Shown: positions 1 to 5,984 of the stretch, piece after piece
Layout of the letters: every line of letters begins with the position of its first letter
How positions within the stretch are numbered: the first letter of the stretch is position 1
Assembly: GCA_030043285.1 (NCBI GenBank)
Contig: JASHXZ010000027.1
Location: forward strand, 1-5,984
Direction: 5' to 3'
DNA: 5,984 nt
Origin: Xanthobacteraceae bacterium
GTDB taxonomy: Bacteria > Pseudomonadota > Alphaproteobacteria > Rhizobiales > Xanthobacteraceae
Notes under the pieces: generated by a model
The model's input: the letters and a program-made list of their open reading frames with translations, nothing else
The model's database searches: none
Told to the model about the DNA's origin: nothing
Program-made: the position numbers and the translations under genes

Positions 1-891
1 GTCATGTTCGGACCGCTCAATTCCGGCGAGTCGCTCGCGGTGGTGCCGCAACTCGCCCGGATGAAGATGCCGCAGATGCATCCGTGCTGGGTCGACAGCC
101 TGACCGACCCAAAGAAATATCCAATGTGCTTCCGCGATGCGCCGACCAACCAGCAGATCGGCGATGCGGCGAACCGCTACGTGGTCAAGGTGCTCAACAA
201 GAGGAAGGTCGCAGTCATCAGCGATACCACCGGCTACGGCACCGCGTCCGTCAACGCCTATGTGCCGATGCTCAAGATCATGGGGGCCGAAGTCGTCTAT
301 CAGGGCAACATCGACGCCGCCAATCCGGACCTCAAGCCCGAGCTCTTGCGCATGCAATCCGCGGGCGCGGAAGCGATCATGCCGTGGAGCGTCAATGCCG
401 GCTTTCTGTCCCGCATCATCAATACGCGCGGCGACATGGGGTGGGACGTGCCGATCGTCGGCCAGACCACGCTCGGCTCAGGTCAGACCAAGGCGCTCCT
501 GGAAAAACCCGAATACTGGGCGAAGGTCTATCCCAACAATTTCCGCTCATGCTGCTTCGACGCGCACGGCAAGCTGCCTGAGCGCACGACCGCCTTCGTC
601 GAGCGGCTGCAGAAAGCTAAAATCGACATGAGCGATACGCTGTTGTGGTGGATCGCGCTCGGCTACGACGGACCGCGGATGGTCGCCGACGCCGTGAAGA
701 ACGGCGGCGGCACCAAGCCTGAAGAGCTCGTCGCCTACTGGGACCATCTAAAGAATTTCCCGGGCGTCTATGGCGACATCTCCTTCACGCCGGCGCAGCA
801 CAACGGCTATCCGGACGATGAGGTGGTGATGTGCGAGGCCAATTCGCTCAAGGGCGGCGCGTTCAACCTGGCTCCCGGCTACACCGCCTGA
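1..891 (+). CDS. HAAT-family ABC transporter substrate-binding protein (LivK-like), 5' partial
   Basis: Periplasmic ligand-binding protein of a branched-chain amino acid type ABC importer (Peripla_BP_6-like fold), expected to deliver its ligand to the permeases encoded just downstream. The reading frame is open to base 1, so the gene is truncated by the window edge: 296 residues are visible, against roughly 380-420 for the family, and the signal peptide and first part of lobe 1 are missing. The ATG at base 4 is an internal Met, not the start. Seen in the sequence: the lobe segment RKVAVISDTTGYG (about residues 68-80), which matches the family's 'v.ii..d..yG' strand and loop; a following GAEVVYQGNIDAANPDL segment typical of the inter-lobe region; and a later LLWWIALGYDGPRMVADAV helix. 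Five cysteines, including an adjacent pair at about 184-185, are unusual for an exported protein. It ends 4 bp before the livH-like ATG. The family call is firm; the ligand is unknown and could be an amino acid, amide or aromatic acid. Confidence 0.9.
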   Translation, partial: VMFGPLNSGESLAVVPQLARMKMPQMHPCWVDSLTDPKKYPMCFRDAPTNQQIGDAANRYVVKVLNKRKVAVISDTTGYGTASVNAYVPMLKIMGAEVVYQGNIDAANPDLKPELLRMQSAGAEAIMPWSVNAGFLSRIINTRGDMGWDVPIVGQTTLGSGQTKALLEKPEYWAKVYPNNFRSCCFDAHGKLPERTTAFVERLQKAKIDMSDTLLWWIALGYDGPRMVADAVKNGGGTKPEELVAYWDHLKNFPGVYGDISFTPAQHNGYPDDEVVMCEANSLKGGAFNLAPGYTA

Positions 892-895
892 CCCG

Positions 896-1753
896 ATGGT
901 CGAATCGATCGTCTTGTCAGGGCTGGCGATCGGTTGCATCTACGCACTGATCGGCATCACCTACAACGTGATGTTCTCAGCCTCGCGCGTATTCAGCTTC
1001 ACGGCTGGCACGCTCGGGATGGCGGGCGGTGTGCTCGGCTCCTTGTTCATCGCCCAGATGGGTCTGCCGTTCGCCGCCGGATTTTTGCTGGCGCTGGCCG
1101 GCGGCGCCGGACTCGGTATCGTCACCGAAATCGTCGCCGTGCGGCCGGTGCTCAAGAGCCTGGACCAGCATCTCTACGTGCTTTCCACGCTGGCGCTGGC
1201 GCTCATGGTCCAGCAGTTCACCGCGATCAAATGGGGCACGGACGCGCGCCCCTTTCCGCGACTCTTCGATCTCGCTCATGGGGACTTCGATCAGCGGTTC
1301 TGGCTGCCGATGGCCGCCTGCGCGGCTGTGATCGTCGGCCTGGAATTGCTCTATCGCCGGACGCTGATCGGCCGCGCTTTTCTGGCAATCGCCGAGGACA
1401 CTTATGCGGCGCGTGCGCTCGGCCTGCCGGAGCGCAGCTTGCGCATGACGAGCTTTGCGCTCGCCGGCGTGATCGGCGCGCTCGCGGGCTTTGCCGGCGG
1501 CGAGATGCTGCTTGCGTTCTTTGGTAACGCGCCAATGTTGACTTTCTACGGCTTCATTCCGGTCGCTTTGGGCGGAATGGGAAACAACCGCGGCGCGGTG
1601 GTCGCCGGACTCCTTTTGGGCTTGTTTCAGCAGGCTGCGAACTTCCTGGTTGGCGGCATCTTCGCCTCGGTGGCGGTCTTCACGGTCTTCATCATCGTGC
1701 TGCTGATCCGCCCGGAGGGTCTTGTCGGCGCCAGCCTGCAACGTCGCGTTTGA
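896..1753 (+). CDS. livH: Branched-chain amino acid type ABC transporter permease, LivH family
   Basis: Inner-membrane permease subunit of the importer; it should pair with the LivM half of the next gene to form the channel. It is 285 residues, the usual LivH length (about 285-310). Hydrophobic segments occur throughout (about 5-25, 37-55, 58-80, 95-110, 137-153, 185-205, 215-228, 233-250 and 255-272). The cytoplasmic coupling stretch RAFLAIAEDTYAARALGLPE (160-179) matches the family's 'lRAvaed...A...Gi' loop that contacts the ATPases. GGMGNNRGAVVAG (226-238) and the C-terminal LLIRPEGLVG (269-278) are further LivH/LivM hallmarks. The ATG at 896 lies 4 bp after the stop of the binding-protein gene with no clear ribosome binding site, so translational coupling is likely. 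The family is certain; the exact substrate is not, and the symbol is by homology class. Confidence 0.93.
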   Translation: MVESIVLSGLAIGCIYALIGITYNVMFSASRVFSFTAGTLGMAGGVLGSLFIAQMGLPFAAGFLLALAGGAGLGIVTEIVAVRPVLKSLDQHLYVLSTLALALMVQQFTAIKWGTDARPFPRLFDLAHGDFDQRFWLPMAACAAVIVGLELLYRRTLIGRAFLAIAEDTYAARALGLPERSLRMTSFALAGVIGALAGFAGGEMLLAFFGNAPMLTFYGFIPVALGGMGNNRGAVVAGLLLGLFQQAANFLVGGIFASVAVFTVFIIVLLIRPEGLVGASLQRRV

Positions 1754-3558
1754 TGGAAATGCCGGCAGCACAATTGCACCTGAGCCGCGCCAAAGTGCTC
1801 GGTTGGATGAGCCTGAGCGGTGCGACGCTGCCTTTCCTGCTGCTGCTCGTTGTCGGCGCCGCGTTCCCATTTTTCGGCGGCAGCTACTGGAGCCTGATTG
1901 CGACCCGAGCCTGCGTCTATTGGGTGCTGGTGTCCGGTCTCAATCTTGTGGTCGGCTTCGCCGGCCAGATCGCGATCGGCTGGGTCGCCCTCCTCACGCT
2001 CGGTGCCTACACCACAAGTGTCCTCGTCGCCGGCAATGCCACGCCGCCGTTGCCGCCCTATCTGGCCTTGGCGATTGCCGGCGCGGTGGGAGCAGCGTTC
2101 GGCCTGATCGTCGGGTTGCCGGCGCTGCGGCTGCGCACCTTCTATTTCGCCATCACTACGCTCGGCTTCGCCACGATTGTCACCCAGGTGGCGCTCGCCT
2201 GGCAGAGCGTGACCGGCGGCGGCGTGGGCGTCGCCGGCCCGATCTTTCCGGAGCCGTTCTCCTCGCCGACCGGCCTCTATTATTTCTGCTTCGGCCTTGC
2301 AGCGATCTGCACCTGGATGACAGCGAACGTCGCGGCAAGCCGTTTCGGACGCGCGCTCATCGCGATCCGTGACGCCGAGGTCGCGGCCGAAGCGTGCGGC
2401 ATCGTCAAAGCCGCCCTGCTGACGGCCGTCTTTTTGTTCAGCGGCGCCGTCGCGGCGGTCGCGGGCGGGCTGTTCGCTGCATTGCAATCCTACATCACGC
2501 CCGATGCGTTCACGCTCGACCTGTCGGTGCTGTTCTTCATCGCCATCCTCATCGGTGGCCGCAGCTCCATTCTCGGGCCGCTGTTGGGCATAATCCTGTT
2601 GACGGTGCTGCCGGAATTCGCAGCGCCGTTGGTCGCATGGTCGACGTTCCTCTATGCGGCGCTCTTGCTCGCCATCGTGCTCGCGATTCCGGGTGGAATT
2701 GCCGAGCTTCTGGATTTCAGGAACCGCCGCCCGCTCGAGAGCGACCGCGCTATCATCCCGAGGCCCGAGCTGCTTGCGCGGCTTCTCGATGCGCCAACCC
2801 GTTTGGGCGCTTTGACGCTGGAACAGGTGTCGCTGAGCTTCGGCGGCGTGCATGCGATTGACGGTCTCGACCTGGAGATCCGGCCGAGCCGGGTGCATGG
2901 TCTTATCGGCCCCAACGGCAGCGGCAAGACCACGACGTTGAACGTCATCTCCGGCTATTACGCGCAGCAGCGCGGCGCGGTCAGGTTTGGCGGCACGACG
3001 CTGCCGGTGTTCGCGCGCGAGCGGCGCGCGCACATGCGCATAGCGCGGACGTTCCAAACCCCGCGCATCGTCGGCTCCGCCTCGGTGCTGCAGAACGTCA
3101 TGATCGGCGGCACCATCGACGGCAAGGGGACGTTCGTCGAATCCTTGCTGTCGCTGCCGCGCCACCGGCGCGATGAAGCCAAGCTGCGCGACACCGCCAC
3201 GCTGGCGCTGGCGGCGGTCGGGTTGGAGCGGCTCGCTGCCGTGCGCGCCGACCGGCTGCAGCACAGCGAGCTGCGCTTCATTGAGATCGCCAGGGCCTTG
3301 ATGCTGCGCCCGGCCTATCTTTTGCTCGATGAGCCGGCGGCCGGACTCTCGGCCGAAGAGATCAAGCGTCTGGGCGCATTTCTGCTGGCGATCGCCGAGG
3401 CGGGGACCGGCGTGCTCGTGGTCGAGCATCACCCCGATCTGATTTTCGATATCTGTCACCATGTCACCGTGCTCAACCTCGGCAAGAAGCTGGCGTCTGG
3501 GACTCCCGCCGAAATCCGCTCGCATCGCGAGGTGGTCAATGCCTATCTCGGCGGCTGA
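1753..3558 (+). CDS. livM-livG: Fused ABC importer permease-ATPase (LivM-LivG)
   Basis: A 601-residue fusion of two subunits normally made separately. Residues about 20-320 are a LivM permease: SGLNLVVGFAGQIAIGWVAL (61-80), LRLRTFYFAITTLGFATIV (125-143) and the coupling loop SRFGRALIAIRDAEVAAEA (196-214) are all family hallmarks. A charged linker (about 321-352) leads to a LivG ATPase: Walker A GPNGSGKT (386-393), Q-loop Gln435 in RTFQTPRI, Walker B LLLDEP with Asp526 and Glu527, D-loop GLS, and H-switch His559 in VVEHH. The C-terminal AYLGG is also typical of LivG. The signature motif is odd: LQHSE at 502-506 instead of LSGGQ or LSYGQ. The ATG at 1753 overlaps the livH stop by one base (TGATG) and was chosen over a TTG one codon earlier. 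Reading frame continuity between the halves is seen directly. Such fusions are known in alpha- and betaproteobacteria. Confidence 0.95.
   Translation: MEMPAAQLHLSRAKVLGWMSLSGATLPFLLLLVVGAAFPFFGGSYWSLIATRACVYWVLVSGLNLVVGFAGQIAIGWVALLTLGAYTTSVLVAGNATPPLPPYLALAIAGAVGAAFGLIVGLPALRLRTFYFAITTLGFATIVTQVALAWQSVTGGGVGVAGPIFPEPFSSPTGLYYFCFGLAAICTWMTANVAASRFGRALIAIRDAEVAAEACGIVKAALLTAVFLFSGAVAAVAGGLFAALQSYITPDAFTLDLSVLFFIAILIGGRSSILGPLLGIILLTVLPEFAAPLVAWSTFLYAALLLAIVLAIPGGIAELLDFRNRRPLESDRAIIPRPELLARLLDAPTRLGALTLEQVSLSFGGVHAIDGLDLEIRPSRVHGLIGPNGSGKTTTLNVISGYYAQQRGAVRFGGTTLPVFARERRAHMRIARTFQTPRIVGSASVLQNVMIGGTIDGKGTFVESLLSLPRHRRDEAKLRDTATLALAAVGLERLAAVRADRLQHSELRFIEIARALMLRPAYLLLDEPAAGLSAEEIKRLGAFLLAIAEAGTGVLVVEHHPDLIFDICHHVTVLNLGKKLASGTPAEIRSHREVVNAYLGG
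3529..3535 (+). promoter_or_regulatory. Ribosome binding site for livF, inside the end of livM-livG
   Basis: GAGGTGG stands three bases before the ATG at 3539. It is the best Shine-Dalgarno-like site in the operon and supports that ATG as the livF start, rather than the ATG at 3461, which would add 26 residues with no family resemblance and lengthen the overlap to nearly 100 bp. Confidence 0.6.
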
Positions 3559-4285
3559 GCCGCTGCTCGACGTCGCCGGGCTTTCGACCGGCTACGGCAA
3601 GATCGGCGTCTTGCGCGGCGTCGATCTCACGGTCGGCGCGGGCGAAGTGGTGGCGCTGCTTGGCCCGAACGGCGCCGGCAAGACCACGTTTCTGCGCGCC
3701 GTCTCGGGGCTGTTGCCGTGGTCTGGCCGCGTGCGCTTTGCCGGCCGCGATCTTGTCGGCATGAGTCCGCGCGAGACCGCGCGGGCAGGATTGGTCCACG
3801 TCATCGAGGGCCATCGGGTGTTTACGCAGCTTACGGTACACGACAACCTCCTGCTTGCCGCCTACGATCTTCCCCACGGAGAGCGCGCTGCACGCGCCGA
3901 GGAAGTCTTCGCGCTGTTTCCCGAGATCGCCGCCAAGCGCCGCGAGCGTGCGGCCGCGCTCTCGGGCGGCCAGCAGCAAATCCTGGCGGTGGCGCAGGGT
4001 TTGGTACGGCGGCCGCTTCTCCTCATGCTCGACGAGCCTTCCGCCGGCTTGTCGCCGGTGCTGGTTGATCGCGTGCTCATCGTGGCCCAGCGGCTGCGCG
4101 AAGCCGGGACCGCGGTGCTGCTGGTCGAGCAGTTGATCGAGAAAGCGCTGGCGATTGCCGACCGCGTCTATGCGCTCGCGCGCGGCTCGATCGTGCTGGA
4201 AGCCAAAGCCGGTGAGGCCGATCTGCCACTGCGCCTGGAGCACGCCTACATGGCGATCGCGGCGCAGGACCGCAGTGAGCGTTAG
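3539..4285 (+). CDS. livF: Branched-chain amino acid type ABC transporter ATP-binding protein, LivF family
   Basis: Second ATPase of the importer, expected to dimerise with the LivG half of the preceding fusion on the cytoplasmic face. It has 248 residues; LivF is usually about 233-245. Motifs: Walker A GPNGAGKT (42-49), the LivF-type Q-loop region VIEGHRVF with Glu90 where other ATPases have Gln, a canonical signature LSGGQ (141-145), Walker B LLMLDEPSAGL with Asp165 and Glu166, and LLVEQ (194-198), where Gln198 replaces the H-switch His. The Glu90 and Gln198 replacements are normal for LivF and separate it from LivG. The start overlaps the end of the fusion gene by 20 bp, so translation is probably coupled. 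The tail AAQDRSER is slightly longer than usual. It is the last gene of the plus-strand operon and faces the hydrolase gene tail to tail. Confidence 0.95.
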   Translation: MPISAAEPLLDVAGLSTGYGKIGVLRGVDLTVGAGEVVALLGPNGAGKTTFLRAVSGLLPWSGRVRFAGRDLVGMSPRETARAGLVHVIEGHRVFTQLTVHDNLLLAAYDLPHGERAARAEEVFALFPEIAAKRRERAAALSGGQQQILAVAQGLVRRPLLLMLDEPSAGLSPVLVDRVLIVAQRLREAGTAVLLVEQLIEKALAIADRVYALARGSIVLEAKAGEADLPLRLEHAYMAIAAQDRSER

Positions 4286-4305
4286 GGGAGTTGTCCAACG
4301 GTTCG

Positions 4306-4336
4306 AAAAGGCCCGATCTGCCGAGGAATCTCGGGC
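4306..4336 (-). terminator. Possible rho-independent terminator for the minus-strand hydrolase gene
   Basis: GCCCGA (4311-4316) and TCGGGC (4331-4336) form a six-base-pair inverted repeat with a 14-base loop. Read on the minus strand, the stem is followed by CTTTTC (from AAAA at 4306-4309), a short U-tract about 13 bases after the hydrolase stop codon. An alternative shorter hairpin, CCGAG/CTCGG with a GAAT loop (4321-4334), competes with it. On the plus strand there is no T-run, so it would serve livF poorly. The stem is short and the U-tract weak, so this is tentative. Confidence 0.35.
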
Positions 4337-4348
4337 TAGGCAGCGGCG

Positions 4349-5182
4349 TCATCCGACGTCGGCCGCGATCTTCACCAAGCACTGCGTCAGCGCCCCATCA
4401 GGCGCGGCGAGTTCTTCGAGAATGGAATAGTGATCGTGGCCGGCGAGCGGCAGCTCTTCAATCGGCAATTTGGCCACGCGCCGTGCTGCCGCGTAATCGC
4501 GGGACTGACGCTGCATTTCCAGCAACTCACGGCTGCCGAACGCGACGGTGAGCGGCGGCGATGCCGCGGGTAGGAGGTGGACTGGACTGAGGGCGAGCTG
4601 CTCGTCGGGCGTCAACTTCAGCTTGTCATTGACGTAGTTCAGCCGGCAGGGCTCGAGGTCGTAAAGACCGCTGATTGCGAGTCCCGCATCGGCGTCAGCG
4701 AGTGCCATAACGATCAGGTGCGCGCCCGCCGACCAGCCGCACAGAATCAATTTTCCTGAAACCACTCCGAGCGCCGGACCTTTGGCGCGCAGCCAGCGCA
4801 CCGCACTGCGCACCTCGCCGACGATTTCGGTCAAGCTGGCATCGGGCGCCAGCGTGTAGCCGATCAGCGCCGCGTCAAAGTCGTGGGCCAATGGCCCCTC
4901 GGCCATGCAGGCAAAGACTTCTTTGGAGTTGCGCTGCCAGTAGCCGCCGTGAATGAAAGCAAACAGCGGCGCGCCGCCGCGTCCACATGGCACTATATCG
5001 ATCCTGTTGCGCGGCCGCGGCCCGTAGGAGAGATCGAGCAGCGCACCGGGTCGCACCCGCGTGGCGGCGCCGCGCGCGGTCCACTCGGCCAGTTTTTGCT
5101 CGCTGTTCTTGACTGCCGCGCCGTTATTGTAGGCGGCGTCAAGCTGCGCGCGTGTCATACCGCGATAGACGATCGGATCCAT
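4349..5182 (-). CDS. Alpha/beta hydrolase, arylformamidase (kynurenine formamidase)-like esterase
   Basis: Predicted cytoplasmic serine hydrolase of 277 residues, related to the HGGxW group that includes bacterial arylformamidase-like esterases, which cleave N-formyl amides or esters. Seen in the sequence: the N-terminal YRGMTRAQLDAAYNN (6-20), typical of this group; the oxyanion motif HGGYW (78-82); the nucleophile elbow GWSAG with Ser151 (149-153) followed by His155; SGLYDLEP (171-178); a probable acid Glu219 in GSRELLEMQRQS; and the C-terminal catalytic His, most likely His251 in GHDHYS (His249 is the alternative). The triad is therefore apparently complete. The start is the ATG at 5182; the open frame continues to a TTG at 5293, but that extension does not resemble the family. 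No signal peptide is seen. It lies downstream of, and in the same direction as, the NitT/TauT-type ATPase, and converges with livF. The natural substrate is unknown; true kynurenine formamidase activity is not shown, and no other kynurenine-pathway gene is in the window. Confidence 0.85.
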   Translation of the reverse strand: MDPIVYRGMTRAQLDAAYNNGAAVKNSEQKLAEWTARGAATRVRPGALLDLSYGPRPRNRIDIVPCGRGGAPLFAFIHGGYWQRNSKEVFACMAEGPLAHDFDAALIGYTLAPDASLTEIVGEVRSAVRWLRAKGPALGVVSGKLILCGWSAGAHLIVMALADADAGLAISGLYDLEPCRLNYVNDKLKLTPDEQLALSPVHLLPAASPPLTVAFGSRELLEMQRQSRDYAAARRVAKLPIEELPLAGHDHYSILEELAAPDGALTQCLVKIAADVG

Positions 5183-5315
5183 GACCGATCCCGAGCCGGT
5201 GGTGGTCACTGCGAAACCAAACGAAACGAGGAATCCGCGCTGCGTAACTCCGGTCCAGGGATTATGGAATCCGGATTTACCGCTTCGCGGCAATTCTCAT
5301 TGGCGCCGAGGCATA
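5183..5315 (-). other. 133-bp spacer between the ATPase and hydrolase genes
   Basis: This non-coding gap separates two minus-strand genes and is the widest in the window. It contains the perfect 10-base palindrome AATCCGGATT (5268-5277) and, just beside it on the minus strand, CATAAT (5261-5266), a five-of-six match to the -10 consensus. I see no convincing -35 box 16-18 bases upstream of it. The hydrolase may have its own promoter or be cotranscribed with the ATPase gene. No stable terminator follows the ATPase stop, which leaves cotranscription possible. Confidence 0.3.
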
Positions 5316-5984
5316 TTACGCCGCTTTGCGGGCGTGGTGGCTGTGCAACTGATGCGCCAGCTCGCGGCGCAGCTCGTTGAATTCCGGCGCCACCACGCTG
5401 CGTGGGCGCGACAGCGGCACGATTACTTCGCTTTCGATGCGCCCCGGGCCGGGCGACATGACCACGATGCGGTCGGCCAAGAACGCCGCCTCCTCGATCG
5501 AATGGGTGACAAACAGCAGTGTCAGGCCGGTGCGCTGCCAGATCTCGAGCAGCTCGTCCTGCAGGCGCTCGCGGGTCATGGCATCGAGCGCGCCGAACGG
5601 CTCGTCCATCAGCACCAGTTCGGCGTCGTTGGCGAGCACACGGGCGATGGCGACGCGCTGCTTCATGCCGCCGGACAATTGATGCGGATAGGCGTCGGCA
5701 AAGCGCTGCAGCCCGACCAGCGTGATGAAGTGCTCGACGGTGTCCTTGACCTCGCGCGCCGGCCGGCCGCGCGCCAGCGGGCCGAAGCCGATATTGCCGC
5801 GCACCGTCAGCCACGGAAACAGCGCGTAGTCCTGAAACACCATGCCGCGCTCGGGTCCCGGGCCGGCGATCGGGATGCTCCACATCAGTGCCTGGCCGCG
5901 CGTCGGCGTCTCGAATCCGGCAACGATGCGCAGCAAGGTCGACTTGCCGCAACCTGAGGCGCCGATCAGGCAGACGAACTCGCC
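5316..5984 (-). CDS. ABC transporter ATP-binding protein, NitT/TauT/SsuB family, 5' partial
   Basis: Cytoplasmic ATPase of an importer of the nitrate/taurine/sulfonate/pyrimidine type. The frame is open to the right window edge: 222 residues are visible and about 30-45 N-terminal residues are missing, since the family is about 250-275 long. Numbering from the edge, it carries Walker A GASGCGKST (8-16), Q-loop Gln51 in MVFQDYALFPWLTV, signature LSGGMKQR (103-110), Walker B LVLMDEP with Asp127 and Glu128, D-loop GALD and H-switch His161 in VTHSIEEAAFLADRI. FGALDAMTRERLQDELL and VMSPGPGRI are characteristic of the TauB/SsuB/NrtD group. All catalytic residues are present, so it looks functional. 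The Walker A is encoded by bases 5963-5937, so the TTG at 5936 is internal and not a start. The partner permease and binding protein are not in the window and presumably lie upstream, beyond the right edge. The substrate cannot be assigned. Confidence 0.93.
   Translation of the reverse strand, partial: GEFVCLIGASGCGKSTLLRIVAGFETPTRGQALMWSIPIAGPGPERGMVFQDYALFPWLTVRGNIGFGPLARGRPAREVKDTVEHFITLVGLQRFADAYPHQLSGGMKQRVAIARVLANDAELVLMDEPFGALDAMTRERLQDELLEIWQRTGLTLLFVTHSIEEAAFLADRIVVMSPGPGRIESEVIVPLSRPRSVVAPEFNELRRELAHQLHSHHARKAA

Noticed and set aside
977..1870. Open frame of 297 codons on the minus strand, antisense to livH
   Set aside because: Low-complexity Arg/Gln/Ala-rich translation with no motif; the opposite strand is a clear LivH permease.
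3012..3031. GC-rich inverted repeat around GCGCGC/GCGCGC
   Set aside because: It lies inside the LivG coding region and encodes Arg/Ala codons; it is explained by base composition.
1627..3525. Open frame of 632 codons on the minus strand, antisense to livM-livG
   Set aside because: It is a mirror of a GC-rich gene: its product is rich in Arg, Gln, Glu and Asp with no recognisable domain, while the plus strand encodes clear LivM and LivG motifs over the same bases.
3461..3538. Upstream ATG at 3461 as an alternative livF start
   Set aside because: The added 26 residues are out-of-frame translation of the LivG C-terminus; the ATG at 3539 has a good GAGGTGG site and begins just before the normal LivF N-terminus.
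5183..5293. 37-residue N-terminal extension of the hydrolase from a TTG codon
   Set aside because: It needs a TTG start and has no resemblance to the family, whereas the ATG at 5182 begins directly before the conserved YRGMTRAQLDAAYNN segment.
5181..5957. Open frame of 258 codons on the plus strand, opposite the NitT/TauT-type ATPase
   Set aside because: It lies over clear Walker A, signature and Walker B motifs of the minus-strand gene and has no family resemblance of its own.

Overview
The window is GC-rich bacterial DNA with tightly packed genes. Gene style suggests an alphaproteobacterium of the Rhizobiales/Bradyrhizobium type: a HAAT-family transporter whose permease and ATPase are joined as one LivM-LivG polypeptide, beside a NitT/TauT-type ATPase and an arylformamidase-like hydrolase. 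This placement is an inference from gene content, not a database result.

Plus strand, 1-4285: a near-complete branched-chain amino acid (HAAT/Liv) type ABC importer operon in the order binding protein (5' end cut off by the window edge), LivH-like permease, LivM-LivG fusion, LivF ATPase. The genes are separated by 4 bp, overlap by 1 bp and overlap by 20 bp, which indicates one polycistronic mRNA with translational coupling. The promoter and the signal peptide of the binding protein lie upstream of the window. The binding protein would capture a ligand in the periplasm, LivH and the LivM half would form the channel, and the LivG half with LivF would hydrolyse ATP. The substrate cannot be read from the sequence; family members carry branched-chain amino acids, other amino acids, amides, urea or aromatic acids.

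Bases 4286-4348 are a short convergent gap with a small hairpin that could terminate transcription on the minus strand.

Minus strand, 5984-4349: an ABC ATPase of the NitT/TauT/SsuB family (N-terminus cut off by the right edge), a 133-bp spacer, then an alpha/beta hydrolase related to arylformamidases (kynurenine formamidase-like). They run in the same direction and may be one uptake-and-hydrolysis unit whose permease and binding protein lie beyond the right edge.

No RNA gene, CRISPR array, insertion sequence or attachment site was seen. I find no clear undescribed system. The most interesting point is the LivG-half signature motif (LQHSE), which together with LivF's Gln at the H-switch predicts one canonical and one degenerate ATP site in this importer.
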